Shown piece after piece: positions 18,038-26,535 of a stretch of 64,000 bases of DNA (position 1 is its first letter; each line of letters starts with the position of its first letter). Under the pieces are notes generated by a model. That model saw only the letters and a program-made list of their open reading frames with translations, did no database searches and had not been told where the DNA came from. The translations under genes were made by a program, and so were the position numbers. Origin of the DNA: Palsa-504 sp963819785 (GTDB lineage: Bacteria > Actinomycetota > Actinomycetes > Streptosporangiales > Streptosporangiaceae); NCBI GenBank assembly GCA_963819785.1, contig CAWFXW010000013.1, positions 1 through 64,000 on the forward strand, in the 5' to 3' direction.

Positions 18038-18084
18038 GTGGGCCGTACTGGATTTGAACCAGTGACCTCTTCCGTGTCAGGGAA
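18038..18084. repeat. Attachment-site repeat within tRNA-Val(GAC)
   Basis: Identical to 13598-13644. It covers the 3' half of the intact tRNA gene, running from beyond the discriminator base to the anticodon stem. Confidence 0.9.
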
Positions 18085-18110
18085 GCGCTCTCCCGCTGAG
18101 CTAACGGCCC
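18039..18110 (-). tRNA. tRNA-Val (anticodon GAC)
   Basis: A complete cloverleaf can be drawn. The acceptor stem is GGGCCGT/ACGGCCC, the D arm GCTCAGCGGGAGAGC, the anticodon stem CTTCC/GGAAG with loop CTGACAC, and the T arm ACTGG-TTCAAAT-CCAGT, with discriminator A. The anticodon GAC reads GUC and GUU valine codons. CCA is not encoded. The gene is the integration site of the neighbouring island, which restored its 3' end. Confidence 0.97.
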
Positions 18111-18922
18111 GAGTACCTCGCCGAGATGCTACCAGAGCCTGAACCTCTCCGCGCGCCGCCGCCGACGTCCGCGCCGCCTTCCGCCACGGGCCGCGCCTCT
18201 CCCGGTCGTGCGCAAGACACCGACAATCCGGCAGGCCCTCACGACCTTCTGACCCACCGCGGCCGGGCCGGCTGAAAACGTCCCTGAAGGCATCTCGAGA
18301 CTGCTGCCCGTGAACTGCCGACTCAGGACATGGGGTCGGCGGGCGGAATGGGGATCGTAGTCGTTACCCAGGTCAGGACGTAGATAGCGACCCCAATCAT
18401 GCGAGCGCCCCCGTCCGGGACCGCTGGGGTTACCTCAGCGGCAACTTGCGAGGTCCCTGGGGCAGACGTTATTCGCCTGATAGGACCGCGGACAGCTACC
18501 GCTGCCATGACGACGGCAACTGTCCACAATCATGACCAGTATCCGGAATGCCTAAATATAAAGTTCAGACATAGCCGGGCAAAACGAGAACAAGCCGATA
18601 GCGCATCTGTTGCGGGCGCTCGAACGCACCTGGAGAACCGCCCGCGCCGGAGGCCCGTGGCCGGAGGCCCGTGCCGGCCGCCTGGCCCGCAGGTCCCGCA
18701 CCAAATGCCCTGACCAGCAACAAGACCCGGAAAGCCGGCAGCACGCCCTCCCTTGAATTCCTGGCATTTTGTGCCGTGTGCACGGAAAGGAGTCGCCTGT
18801 GTAGGGGCGATGACTGGAAGTCGTAACTGCACGCGAGATGAAGGTTTCGTGGCCCTTCGGCGCCGCCCTCGCGGGGGGAGGCGTCAAGCCACCGCATGCT
18901 GCGTTAGCTGAAGACTGTCGTG
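18111..18922. other. Intergenic DNA between tRNA-Val and the group II intron
   Basis: Some 800 bases with open frames on both strands but no recognisable domain and no good ribosome site. I see no upstream half of the older intron's reverse transcriptase here, so its 5' part has been lost. Confidence 0.4.
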
Positions 18923-19956
18923 GTGAGCGATGCGGAAAAGGCGGCGTGAGAGCCGTCAGGCGGGGACCGGGAAGGCGAATGCGAGTGAACCACCGCTGAA
19001 GCGTCGAGAGGGGAAAACGGCATCAGAACCGGGGCAATAATGCCTGCTCCGGGATAAGCCTGGCGGATACCCGTTTGCTGGCCAGGCGGTGCCCGGCGTG
19101 CAGGTGGCGCGAGCCCGGTCTGCGGCTCGCGTGCGGAAACACGGGAAGGCGCGCGCTGATACCGCGCCCGCGAGGATGCGGGACGCGAGAGGGAGCGCAT
19201 CAAGCCGCAGAAACGGCGAGGTGCTGAGTACCGTCGCGGCGCGTGCCGGCGGACCGGCCCGTAGTAGCGGTGAGGCCCGTGTAATGCGGGCGGAGCGAAG
19301 GGGCCGGCCCATCTGGACCTGTTTGCGCGAGCAACCGGGGCGAAAGCCCCGGGAGGAGACGAGTGAGCATGTCAGGGCAGGACGAGAAGCCGTTTGACAT
19401 ACCCAAGCGCCTGGTGTGGCAGGCGTGGAAGCGCGTCGCGGAAAACGGCGGTGCCCCGGGGGCGGATGGCGTGACCATCGAGGACTTCAAGGCCGATCTT
19501 GGGAACAACCTGTACAAGATCTGGAACCGGATGTCGTCGGGCACGTACTTCCCGCCGCCGGTGCGGGCAGTAGAGATCCCGAAGTCCTCGGGCGGCACGA
19601 GAATTCTGGGCGTGCCTACCGTAGCCGATAGAATTGCTCAGACGGTGGTGGCCATGTTTTTGGAGCGGCTGGTGGAGCCTGTGTTTCACCCCGATTCCTA
19701 TGGTTACCGGCCGGGGCGGTCGGCGCTGGACGCGGTGGCGGTATGCCGGGAAAGGTGCTGGCGGAACGACTGGATAATCGATCTTGATGTCCGGGCGTTT
19801 TTCGACAGCGTTGACCATTCTCTGATGCTCAAGGCGGTGGAGCGGCACACCGACGCCAAGTGGGTCCTGCTGTATGTGGCACGGTGGCTGAAGGCACCGA
19901 TGCGGAAGCAGGATGGCACTCTGGTGGCCCGCGACCGGGGAACCCCGCAGGGATCC

Positions 19957-19976
19957 TTATGTTCAGCTGAACATAA
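19957..19976. repeat. Perfect 20-base palindrome at the left outer edge of the RIT element
   Basis: TTATGTTCAG followed directly by its reverse complement, lying four bases outside the left terminal inverted repeat. The half TTCAGC recurs at the right junction (23439-23444), suggesting that the target or crossover site carried this motif. Confidence 0.6.
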
Positions 19977-19980
19977 CCCG

Positions 19981-20064
19981 CCTTATGAGCAGTGCGGGAT
20001 TATGCGCAGCGTCGTCCTGATGTCCCTGGTGAGGGCGATGACGGGGATCGACCGCTGCGCATAA
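19981..20064 (+). repeat. Left 84-base terminal inverted repeat of the RIT element
   Basis: Perfectly matched, base for base, to the inverse of 23355-23438. Within each copy TTATGCGCAGCG and CGCTGCGCATAA face each other about 40 bases apart, giving a nested inverted arrangement like paired recombinase-binding arms. Confidence 0.95.
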
Positions 20065-20083
20065 TCCTTCGCGGCGCTGAGGA

Positions 20084-21088
20084 TCACAGGCTGGCGAGCC
20101 AGCTGAGCAGCCCGTGGTCGTGGTTCCATTCGGGCAGGTCGTCGGTGATGATTTCGGTGTAAGCGGCTTCGAGGGCTTTGCGTTTGGCTTCGGTGGAGGC
20201 CCTGGCGTAGATGTCGGTGGTGGCCAGCTCGACATGACCGAGGATGTCGCGGATGTAGGGCAGTGGCACGCCGCTGTCGTAGAGATGCATTGCCCGGCTA
20301 TGTCGTATGACGTGCGGGCTCAGGTCGGCTCCGGCGAGTGCGGGGTCACCGGCCCGGGCCTGGTATTTGCCGATGATCCAGGCGATGCCGCCGCGGCTGA
20401 GCCTGCTGCCGTGCTGGCTGGTGAACAGCGGCTGGTCGTCGTGTCCGGGCTGATCGAGGCCCTGCTCGGCCAGGTAGGCGCTCAGCAGCGCGGCGGTGTT
20501 ACCGCCGAGCGGGACGTGGCGGATCTTGGCGCCTTTGCCTGTCAGCGCGGCCAGCGGCGGGGGTTGCAGGCGGATGTCGCGCACGGTCAGGCCGGCGAGC
20601 TCGGACACCCGGGCGGCGGTGTCGTAGAGGGTGGCCAGCAGGGTCGCATCACGCCGGCCGCGCCGGGTGGTCCGGTCGGGTGCGGCGAGCAGAGCGCGGG
20701 TCTGCCCGGCTGTCAGGTGATTCACGGCCTGCCGGGTCTTTTTCTTGGCGGGGATCGCGAGAATGTCCTGGCAGGCGGCCATCCTGGCCGGGTCCTGGGC
20801 TTGCAGCCACCGGAAGAACGAGCTGATGGCGGCCAGCCGCTGGTTGCGGGTGGAGGTGCTGTTGTGACGTTCAGTCTCCAGCCAGGTCAGGAAGGCGGTG
20901 ATCGCCTCAGCGTCGATGCTGTCGAGGGTGAGTTTCTCGGGAGGGATGGACCTGACCTCGCTGAAGAAGGTGATCAGCAGTTTGAAGGTGTCCCGGTAGG
21001 ACGCGATCGTGTTCGGTGAGCTGCCCCGCAGCCCGGCCAGGTGCGAGGTGAGGTAACGCTGCAGGAACACCGCGAAGTCAGTCGCCAT
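20084..21088 (-). CDS. ritC: RIT tyrosine recombinase C
   Basis: A 334-residue site-specific recombinase. The N-terminal SAM-like core-binding domain covers residues about 1-110 (NTIASYRDTFKLLITFF). The catalytic domain follows, with the first Arg in DTAARVSELAG, HVIRHSRAMHL supplying His-x-x-Arg, then LGHVELATTDIYARAS with the second His and the nucleophile Tyr. All five expected residues are present, so it should be catalytically competent. Its start overlaps the end of RitB by eleven bases, which suggests translational coupling. In RIT elements the three recombinases are thought to act together. Confidence 0.93.
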   Translation of the reverse strand: MATDFAVFLQRYLTSHLAGLRGSSPNTIASYRDTFKLLITFFSEVRSIPPEKLTLDSIDAEAITAFLTWLETERHNSTSTRNQRLAAISSFFRWLQAQDPARMAACQDILAIPAKKKTRQAVNHLTAGQTRALLAAPDRTTRRGRRDATLLATLYDTAARVSELAGLTVRDIRLQPPPLAALTGKGAKIRHVPLGGNTAALLSAYLAEQGLDQPGHDDQPLFTSQHGSRLSRGGIAWIIGKYQARAGDPALAGADLSPHVIRHSRAMHLYDSGVPLPYIRDILGHVELATTDIYARASTEAKRKALEAAYTEIITDDLPEWNHDHGLLSWLASL

Positions 21089-22060
21089 CGCCCGCCCCGG
21101 CCGTGAGGGGCGGGACGATGTTCCCGAGGGCTTGCTGGACCCGGGCGATGATGTGCGGGTAGGACCCGGCGGTCAGCCGCAGGTAGTAGTCGGTGTCGGC
21201 GATCGAGGAGTGACCCATGTAGGCCTGCAGGACCGGCAGTAGCGCGCCGGCGTCCTCCCCGGCCGCGAACCATCTGGCCAGGTTATGGACCGCATGCGAG
21301 TGACGCAGGTCGTGGACCCGCGGGCCGCGGCCGCGGCCGCCGTGGGGAATGCGGGCCTGCCACAGGAACCGGCGGAAGTTCTTGTCGATGTTGGCGAGCG
21401 TCAGCGGCTGCCCGGCCGTGCCGGGGAAGAACCAGTCGGCGCCGGTGCGCCCGGCCACCTGGGCGTGGTAGTCGGCGAGCCGTTGCCGCAGCGGCGCGCT
21501 GACGGGGACCTGCCGGTCCTTGCCGCCCTTGCCGCCACGGATCGTCAGCACCCCTGCTTCGACGTCCACGTCGCCGAAGTGCAGGAGTCGCGCTTCGGAA
21601 ACACGCAGGCCGCAGGCGTAGATCGTGCGGAACAGCACTGGCATGACCAGGTGCCGGAACGGCACCTGGCAGTCGTAATGGCACCGGTCGGTCTGAGCGA
21701 ACAGGGCCGCCAGTTCGGTGCCGGTGTAAATGTGCGGAACGTAGCGGGCGGGCCCGGGCAGCGTCCCGCCGGGCAGCACGTACGCCTGGATGCCGCGGCG
21801 GCCCAGCCAGCGGGCCAGCTCCCGCACCGGCGCGGCCAGCCCCTGCAGCGTCGCCGGCGTGACACCCCGCTGCCGGGCCGCGGTGATCCACGCATCGACC
21901 GAGGCTCCTGGCCGGGTGCCTGCAGTCCCGGATACTCAGCTGCGCAGAACGCGGCGAACCGGGCCAGCACCCGCTCCTCGGTGTCGTACTTATAGCCCGT
22001 GGCGCGTTTCTCAGCGACCAGCGCGGTGATCGCGCCCGCCATCGTGATCGCCCCGGTCAC
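21078..22060 (-). CDS. ritB: RIT tyrosine recombinase B, frameshifted
   Basis: The product is about 327 residues once a single-base shift near 21910-21925 is corrected. The start is GTG at 22060, overlapping the RitA stop (GTGA), with GGAGGGG upstream. The N-terminal part has AITALVAEKRATGYKYDTEERVL. The C-terminal part has YACGLRVSEARLL (Arg), VHDLRHSHAVHNL (His-x-x-Arg) and LQAYMGHSSIADTDYYLRLT (His and Tyr). Catalytic residues are all present in the second frame. The break could be an assembly error because the rest of the protein is intact. Confidence 0.88.
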
Positions 22061-23287
22061 CGTGACCCCTCCGGTGTTGCCGGCGCGTCCGGATCCAGCG
22101 CGCACCTGGCCAGCAGACCGAGGGATGACTTCAGGTAAACGCCGGTCGACTGGACCGACAGGTGGCCGAGGATGCCAGCGATCTGCTCCACCGGCGTGCC
22201 GCCCTCCATCAGCCGGGTGGCCAGCGAATGCCTGAGCGAGTGCATGCCATGACGGCGCTTGTCGCTCACCGGCACGTGCGCGGCCCGGGCGTGCTTGACC
22301 AGGATCTGATGCAGATGGTCCTGGTCGGAGAACGGCCCGACCGGCGCGTGGTGCCGCAAGAACACCTGCGGGCAGTCACTGGCGCGGCCATGGCGGATGT
22401 AGTCGATCACCGCCCAGCCGACATCCTTCAGCAGCGGCAGCTGCACCGGGTCGCCGGTCTTGGCCTGCGTCACCAGCAGCTGGTTGCCAGGCCAGTCGAA
22501 ATCAGCGAACTCGAGCCGGCGTATGTCGGCGCCGCGCAGGCCCAGCCTGGCGATCAGCAAGATGATCGCGTAATCCCGTTTCCCGCACGGGTTGTCCCGG
22601 TCGATCGCCTCCACGATCCGGGCGACCTCACCCGGACCCCACACCGACGGGATCCTGGCCTGCCGGGACGAGCGCACCGCCGGCACCGCGTCCAGGCAGC
22701 CGGCATCGACCAGGCCGGCGCCCGAAGCGAACCGCAGGAACGACCGGACTGCGCACAGCTTCTGCTCGACCGTCTTGAACTGGTAGCCGGCCAGCGTGGC
22801 GACGAACGCGCTGATCGTCGCGGCGTCACAGCACGCCAGCCCGCCGCGCGTCGCGGTAAACGCGACGAACTCCCCGGCCAGCGTCCCGTAGGTCCGCACC
22901 GTCGAGACCGACCGCCCCGAAGAGCGCAGGTGCGCCCGGAACGCCGCGATCACCTCGGTGCCCGCGGCGTCCAGCTTGCTCACCGAACGGCTATAACGCC
23001 GCAGCACCGCCCCGTGTGCCTGGTACTCGCCGAGCATCGCGGCGACCCTGAACAGATAGATGTCGTTCGGCTTCAGGGTGCCGGCCTGCTCCTTGGCGAA
23101 GAAGCCGCACGCCTGGTCGACCCACGCCATCGCCAGCGTCCAGCGAGAACTCCTCGATGCCGAGGGCATCGAAATGGTTCTGCATCCGGCGCCAGCAGCC
23201 CCGGTACCAGATCATCGTCGCGTCCTTGTAACCAAGACGCCGCAACTCCGCGTCCAGGTCCCGCACCAGCGCCGACAAGGCAGACAT
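22057..23287 (-). CDS. ritA: RIT tyrosine recombinase A, frameshifted near the N-terminus
   Basis: About 409 residues after one base is removed near 23140. The start at 23287 is supported by GGAGGT upstream; the first 50 residues (ALVRDLDAELRRLGYKDATM and so on) lie in one frame and the rest in the next. Conserved parts are LIARLGLRGADIRRL (Arg), GMHSLRHSLATRLM (His-x-x-Arg) and ILGHLSVQSTGVYLKSS (His and Tyr). As first gene of the trio it lies just inside the right terminal inverted repeat, so its promoter must lie within or beside that repeat. Confidence 0.88.
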
Positions 23288-23354
23288 GACAGCTGACCTC
23301 CGATCACGAAGACCCGGCACCATGCCGGTCCGCATGATCAAGATCATCAGCGTG

Positions 23355-23438
23355 TTATGCGCAGCGGTCGATCCCCGTCATCGCCCTCACCAGGGACATC
23401 AGGACGACGCTGCGCATAATCCCGCACTGCTCATAAGG
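23355..23438 (-). repeat. Right 84-base terminal inverted repeat of the RIT element
   Basis: Exact inverted copy of 19981-20064. It lies upstream of RitA and may include its promoter. Confidence 0.95.
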
Positions 23439-24107
23439 TTCAGCGGTATCCCCGGTCCTGGCGAACCTGTATCTGCATTACGCGTTCGATATGTGGCTGG
23501 CCCGGGAACATCCGGGTGTCACGTTCGAGCGGTATTGCGATGATGCGGTGATTCACTGCACCAGCCAGGCGCAGGCCGTGATGATACGGGATGCCCTGGC
23601 AGCGCGGCTGGCGGAGGTCGGCCTGGAGTTGCACCCAGAGAAGACCCGCGTGGTTTACTGCAAGGACGCCGACCGGCGTGGCGGTCATGAGGTCACGTCG
23701 TTCACGTTCCTGGGCTACACGTTCCGCCCGCGGCTGGCCAAGAACAGGTGGGGGAAGCATTTCGTGAGTTTCCTCCCGGCGGTCAGCAAAGACGCGGTCA
23801 AGGCGATGAGCCGGGAAATACGGTCCTGGCACATCGCCCGGCGCAGTGACAAGTCCCTCACCGACCTGGCACAGATGGTCAACAGCATCGTGCAAGGGTG
23901 GATCAACTACTACGGCCGCTTCTACAAGTCGATGTTGTACCCCCTCCTGCGGCGCATCAACGAACACCTGGTGCGCTGGGCCTGCCGGAAATACAAACGG
24001 CTGCGCCGACGCGAGAAACGAGCAGGGGAACTCCTGGCCCGCGCCGCCCGGCGCTACCCAGCCTTGTTCGCCCACTGGCGATTCGGCCTCAAACCTGATG
24101 GCTGGAC

Positions 24108-24185
24108 GATGGGAGCCGTGTAAGCCGAGAGGCTTCCGCACGGTTCTGCGAGCGGCGGGGGGTGAGATTCCCCCCGCCGACTCTC
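24108..24185 (+). ncRNA. Domains V and VI of the first group II intron
   Basis: GAGCCGTGT and GCACGGTTC flank a short GAGA-type turn, as in catalytic domain V, followed by an unbroken GC-rich hairpin (domain VI) with the bulge region GTGAGATT. This sits directly after the maturase stop, as expected. Confidence 0.65.
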
Positions 24186-24758
24186 CCCGTGGTGCACTGC
24201 GCGACAGAGCAGCAGGCCCGCAGGGTCCTGGCTGCCCTAGGAGAAAGAATGGCCGAGGTCGGGCTGCAACTGCACCCGGACAAGACCAGGATCGTGTACT
24301 GCAAGGACAGGAACCGGCGGCGCAAAGACTGCGCGGAAACGTCGTTCACCTTCCTCGGCTACACGTTCCGCGCCAGGCAGGCACCGGCCCGGCAGGGAAA
24401 CGGCGCGATGTTCAGCGCCTTCCTGCCCGCGGCCAGCAAGGACGCCCTCAAGAGAATGAGCGGGGAAGTCCACTCCTGGCGCATCCACCTGCGCAGCGGC
24501 ACCGAGCTGGAGGACATCGCCTCGTGGATAAATCCAGTCATAAGAGGCTGGATGACCTACTACGGCAGGTTCTACAGGACCGTGCTGAATCCCCTGCTCC
24601 AGCGCATCAACTCCTACCTGGTGCGCTGGGCAAAGTGGAAGTACAAACGGCTCAGGTCGTACAAGAAGGTGCGCAGGTGGTGGAAGGACCTGACCACAAG
24701 GCAGCCGGACCTGTTCGCGCACTGGAAGTGGACGACCGAGTTCAAGTTCAGCCTGTAG
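24186..24758 (+). pseudogene. Truncated group II intron maturase (C-terminal half)
   Basis: The frame enters at VVHCATEQQARRVLAAL, which in full proteins follows the YADD active site. It continues through LQLHPDKTRIVYCKD and TSFTFLGYTFRAR, then the maturase X domain (VIRGWMTYYGRFYRTVLNP), with a stop at 24758. It is similar to, but clearly diverged from, the intact-type maturase just upstream, so it is not a simple duplication. It lacks the catalytic YADD and all earlier motifs. Confidence 0.85.
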
Positions 24759-24836
24759 ATGGGACGAGCGGAGTAAAGGGAGACTTTTACGCTCCGTTCT
24801 GTGGGAGCCCGGGGGTGAGATTCCCCCGGGCCACCC
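24759..24836 (+). ncRNA. Domains V and VI of the truncated group II intron
   Basis: GAGCGGAGTAAAGGGAG and the pairing arm CTTTTACGCTCCGTTC form a domain-V-like hairpin, followed by a GC-rich hairpin (CCCGGGGG/CCCCCGGG) comparable to that of the first intron. Confidence 0.6.
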
Positions 24837-24890
24837 GGCGATTCCGGTGTGTGCCGCAACGACGTAGTTGAGCGCTCAACGCGGGCGCGG

Positions 24891-25988
24891 TCAGAGGGAG
24901 ACCAGATCAGAGGGAGACCAGAGAAGCAGGCGGGGCAGGAGCGCCCGGAGAGGATCTCCAGGGAGCCAGACCCAGGCAAACCCTAAGTCCACCGCCTCCG
25001 GCAGCCCGAACGCCCTCAGCGTCTCATTGTCGACAAACCGAGTAATCGCCGAGATCCGATCCCCTTCGAGGGTGAGCACGATCATCCCGTGCCCGCCGAA
25101 CACCATCTCGGACGGCTCCTGCACATAGAACCCGTACGCAGGCTGCCCGTTCGCCCGGGTGGGGACCAGCCGGTACCGCCGCGGCCCGCGCCAGGTACGA
25201 GTGGACCGCAGGAACGCGGCGATGGCCACCTGACCCTGGTACTCCAGCGTCACCGGCGGCATCGTGAACCACGCGTCGTCGGTCAGCAGCGACACCACGC
25301 CGTCGACGTCGCCGCCCGCGAATGCGGTGGCGAAGCGCGTAGCTACCTCCCGTTCCCGAGCGGAGCGAGGTAGCGGCGCGCGCTCGCGGCCCGGTCCGGG
25401 TAGTGCCTGTGACATGGTGGCTCGCGCCCGCTGGAGTGCGCTGTTCACCGACGCCTCACTAACGGACAGCATGTCCGCCACCTCCGAAGACCGGAAGCCC
25501 AGCACATCCCGGAGTACCAGGGCGGCCCGCTGCCGCGGCGGCAGTTTCTGCACCGCCGCGACGAACGCCAGCGCGATCGTCTCCTGGGCCTCGTACCGTG
25601 CCTCGGGACCGACTCCCAGGTCCGGCACGTCATCCAGGAAAACATCCGGAAGAGGCGAAAGCCACGACGGTTCGCCCCGGCGGGTCGGCTCGGGCGCCCA
25701 CGACGGTCCGGCGGGCACCAGTCGCGGTCGCCGGGAGCTGGCCCGCAGCACGTTCAGGCACCGGTTGGTCGCGATCCGGTACAGCCAGGTACGCAGCGAC
25801 GCGCGCTCCTCGAAGCCGCTCAACCCCCGCCACGCCGCGAGCAGCGTCTCCTGCAGAACGTCCTCGGCGTCCTGCAACGAGCCGAGGATCCGGTAGCAGT
25901 GCAGCCGGAGCTCGCCCACCAGCGGGTCGGTCAGCTCACCGAACGCCCGGTCATCTCCGGCCCGCGCCCTGTCCAGCACTGTCTCCAC
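24891..25988 (-). CDS. ECF sigma factor with SnoaL-like C-terminal domain
   Basis: A 365-residue extracytoplasmic-function sigma factor. Region 2 is residues about 10-80 (HCYRILGSLQDAEDVLQETLLAAWRG, then LRTWLYRIATNRCLNVLR). Region 4 is about 150-200 (LPPRQRAALVLRDVLGFRSSEVADML, then SVSEASVNSALQRAR). Residues about 215-340 form a SnoaL/NTF2-like domain (FATAFAGGDVDGVVSLLTDDAWFTMPP). This is the SigG/ECF56-type layout, where the tail tunes activity in place of an anti-sigma factor. The last 30 residues (ending LLLWSPSDLVSL) extend beyond the usual end, possibly because intron DNA now supplies the stop. It is divergent from a small ABM-like protein that could be a target. Confidence 0.9.
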   Translation of the reverse strand: METVLDRARAGDDRAFGELTDPLVGELRLHCYRILGSLQDAEDVLQETLLAAWRGLSGFEERASLRTWLYRIATNRCLNVLRASSRRPRLVPAGPSWAPEPTRRGEPSWLSPLPDVFLDDVPDLGVGPEARYEAQETIALAFVAAVQKLPPRQRAALVLRDVLGFRSSEVADMLSVSEASVNSALQRARATMSQALPGPGRERAPLPRSAREREVATRFATAFAGGDVDGVVSLLTDDAWFTMPPVTLEYQGQVAIAAFLRSTRTWRGPRRYRLVPTRANGQPAYGFYVQEPSEMVFGGHGMIVLTLEGDRISAITRFVDNETLRAFGLPEAVDLGFAWVWLPGDPLRALLPRLLLWSPSDLVSL

Positions 25989-26125
25989 CGTAAGGTCACC
26001 CTACCTCTCCCACCCGTACGGACCCCGATCACGCCGAAAAATCATCGCTCAGCTTCCGCCCGGTCCGGTGTCTGAACCCTATGAACCCAGAACAACCCGC
26101 AACTACAGGCGATCAGGAGATAGCC

Positions 26126-26428
26126 ATGTACCAGCGCCTCATCCGCTACCGGACCAAGCCCGACCAGGCCGACGCCAACGCCAAGCTCGTCGAGGCGGTC
26201 TACGCCGAACTGCACCGCACCCAGCCCGACGGCGTGAGCTACGCTACGTTCCGCCTCAATGACCAGGTGACATTCATACACGTCGTTCAGGTCAAGCAGG
26301 AGCCCAACCCGCTCCTGGCCGTGAAGGCGTTCGGCGAGTTCCAGGCCGGCATCGCCGACCGCCTCGACCAGGGCCCCTTCCAGGAAGAACTCACCGAGGT
26401 CGGCTCTTACCGCTTCTTCGCCAGCTAA
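26126..26428 (+). CDS. Small ABM-like (dimeric alpha-beta barrel) protein
   Basis: A 100-residue protein opening with the strand MYQRLIRYRTKP, a helix ANAKLVEAVYAEL, then VSYATFRLNDQVTFIHVVQV and a second helix-strand pair ending VGSYRFF. This is the ferredoxin-like dimeric barrel seen in antibiotic-biosynthesis monooxygenases and many stress-induced small proteins. No catalytic residues can be named. AGGAGA before the ATG at 26126 decides the start over the earlier frame. It is divergent from the ECF sigma gene, with about 140 bases between starts, and is a good candidate for control by that sigma factor. Confidence 0.75.
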   Translation: MYQRLIRYRTKPDQADANAKLVEAVYAELHRTQPDGVSYATFRLNDQVTFIHVVQVKQEPNPLLAVKAFGEFQAGIADRLDQGPFQEELTEVGSYRFFAS

Positions 26429-26443
26429 CCCGGCCACGCGACG

Positions 26444-26467
26444 GCGCCCTCGGGATCCCGGGGGCGC
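26444..26467 (+). terminator. Near-perfect palindromic hairpin after the ABM-like gene
   Basis: GCGCCCTCGGGATC pairs with the following arm, with one T-G position, ending in GGGGCGC. It lies 16 bases past the stop codon. Confidence 0.55.
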
Positions 26468-26535
26468 ACGGCGGTCGGGCCGCCCACCACCATGGCCGCG
26501 CAATCCTGCCGGGACAGTTCGGGCATGATCCCACC

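Larger units (their letters stand above)
13598..18084. mobile_element. Small integrated island at tRNA-Val(GAC)
   Basis: About 4.4 kb lies between two perfect 47-base direct repeats, one of which is the 3' half of an intact tRNA-Val gene. The cargo is a HigB/XRE-type toxin-antitoxin pair and a large primase-helicase; no integrase or excisionase is visible. Close to both ends the DNA has the motif GGCTCCC repeated with short spacing (about 13750-13770 and 17859-17880), as is often seen near actinomycete integrase genes, hinting that integration genes were once present. It may be a non-autonomous element or a deletion relic that kept its cargo. Confidence 0.8.
19981..23438 (-). mobile_element. 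Recombinase-in-trio (RIT) element
   Basis: Three adjacent tyrosine recombinase genes in one direction, with overlapping ends, lie between perfect 84-base inverted repeats. This matches the known RIT architecture (RitA, RitB, RitC transcribed together, no cargo). The total length is 3,458 bases. Its insertion point is inside the reverse-transcriptase ORF of a group II intron, at the GTPQGS codons. Two of the three genes have single-base frameshifts in this sequence, but the identity of the long terminal repeats implies recent movement or active homogenisation. Confidence 0.92.
19369..24123 (+). pseudogene. ltrA: Group II intron reverse transcriptase/maturase, split by a RIT element
   Basis: The first part runs from about 19369 to 19955 (KRLVWQAWKRVAENGGAPG, then RT motifs with YGYRPGRSALDAV and DLDVRAFFDSVDH) and stops within the GTPQGS motif. 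After the insertion the frame resumes at 23445 with AVSPVLANLYLHYAFDMW, then the active-site YCDD, then the maturase X domain (VQGWINYYGRFYKS). No HNH endonuclease domain is seen. Joined, the protein is about 420 residues, normal for bacterial intron maturases lacking an endonuclease. The first half has GGAGGAG a few bases before its start at 19369 (MSGQDEKPF follows). The interruption should abolish mobility. Confidence 0.88.
18923..24185 (+). mobile_element. Group II intron interrupted by a RIT element
   Basis: The intron RNA appears to begin at GTGAGCG (about 18923) with about 440 bases of structured, ORF-less RNA (domains I-IV, purine-rich, many GAAA-type turns). The reverse-transcriptase/maturase ORF then opens at 19369. 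The intron ends after domains V and VI, seen as GAGCCGTGT...GCACGGTTC and the strong hairpin GGCGGGGGG/CCCCCCGCC near 24150-24176. Without the 3.46-kb RIT insertion it would be about 1.8 kb, a normal size. The exact 5' and 3' boundaries are estimates. Confidence 0.75.
24186..24850 (+). mobile_element. 3' half of an older group II intron
   Basis: Immediately after the first intron, a second maturase frame appears mid-protein and runs to 24758, followed by a second domain V/VI pair ending near 24836. The 5' RNA and the first half of the ORF are missing. The simplest history is that intron one landed in the reverse-transcriptase ORF of this intron, just after its YADD region, and that the left part was later deleted. 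Confidence 0.7.

Noticed and set aside
18323..18529. Small hydrophobic frame between tRNA-Val and the intron
   Set aside because: There is no ribosome site, and the hydrophobic part alone is not enough evidence.
22162..23289. Long plus-strand frame of 375 codons opposite RitA
   Set aside because: It mirrors the recombinase gene; the composition is Arg/His/Gln-rich antisense noise without any domain.
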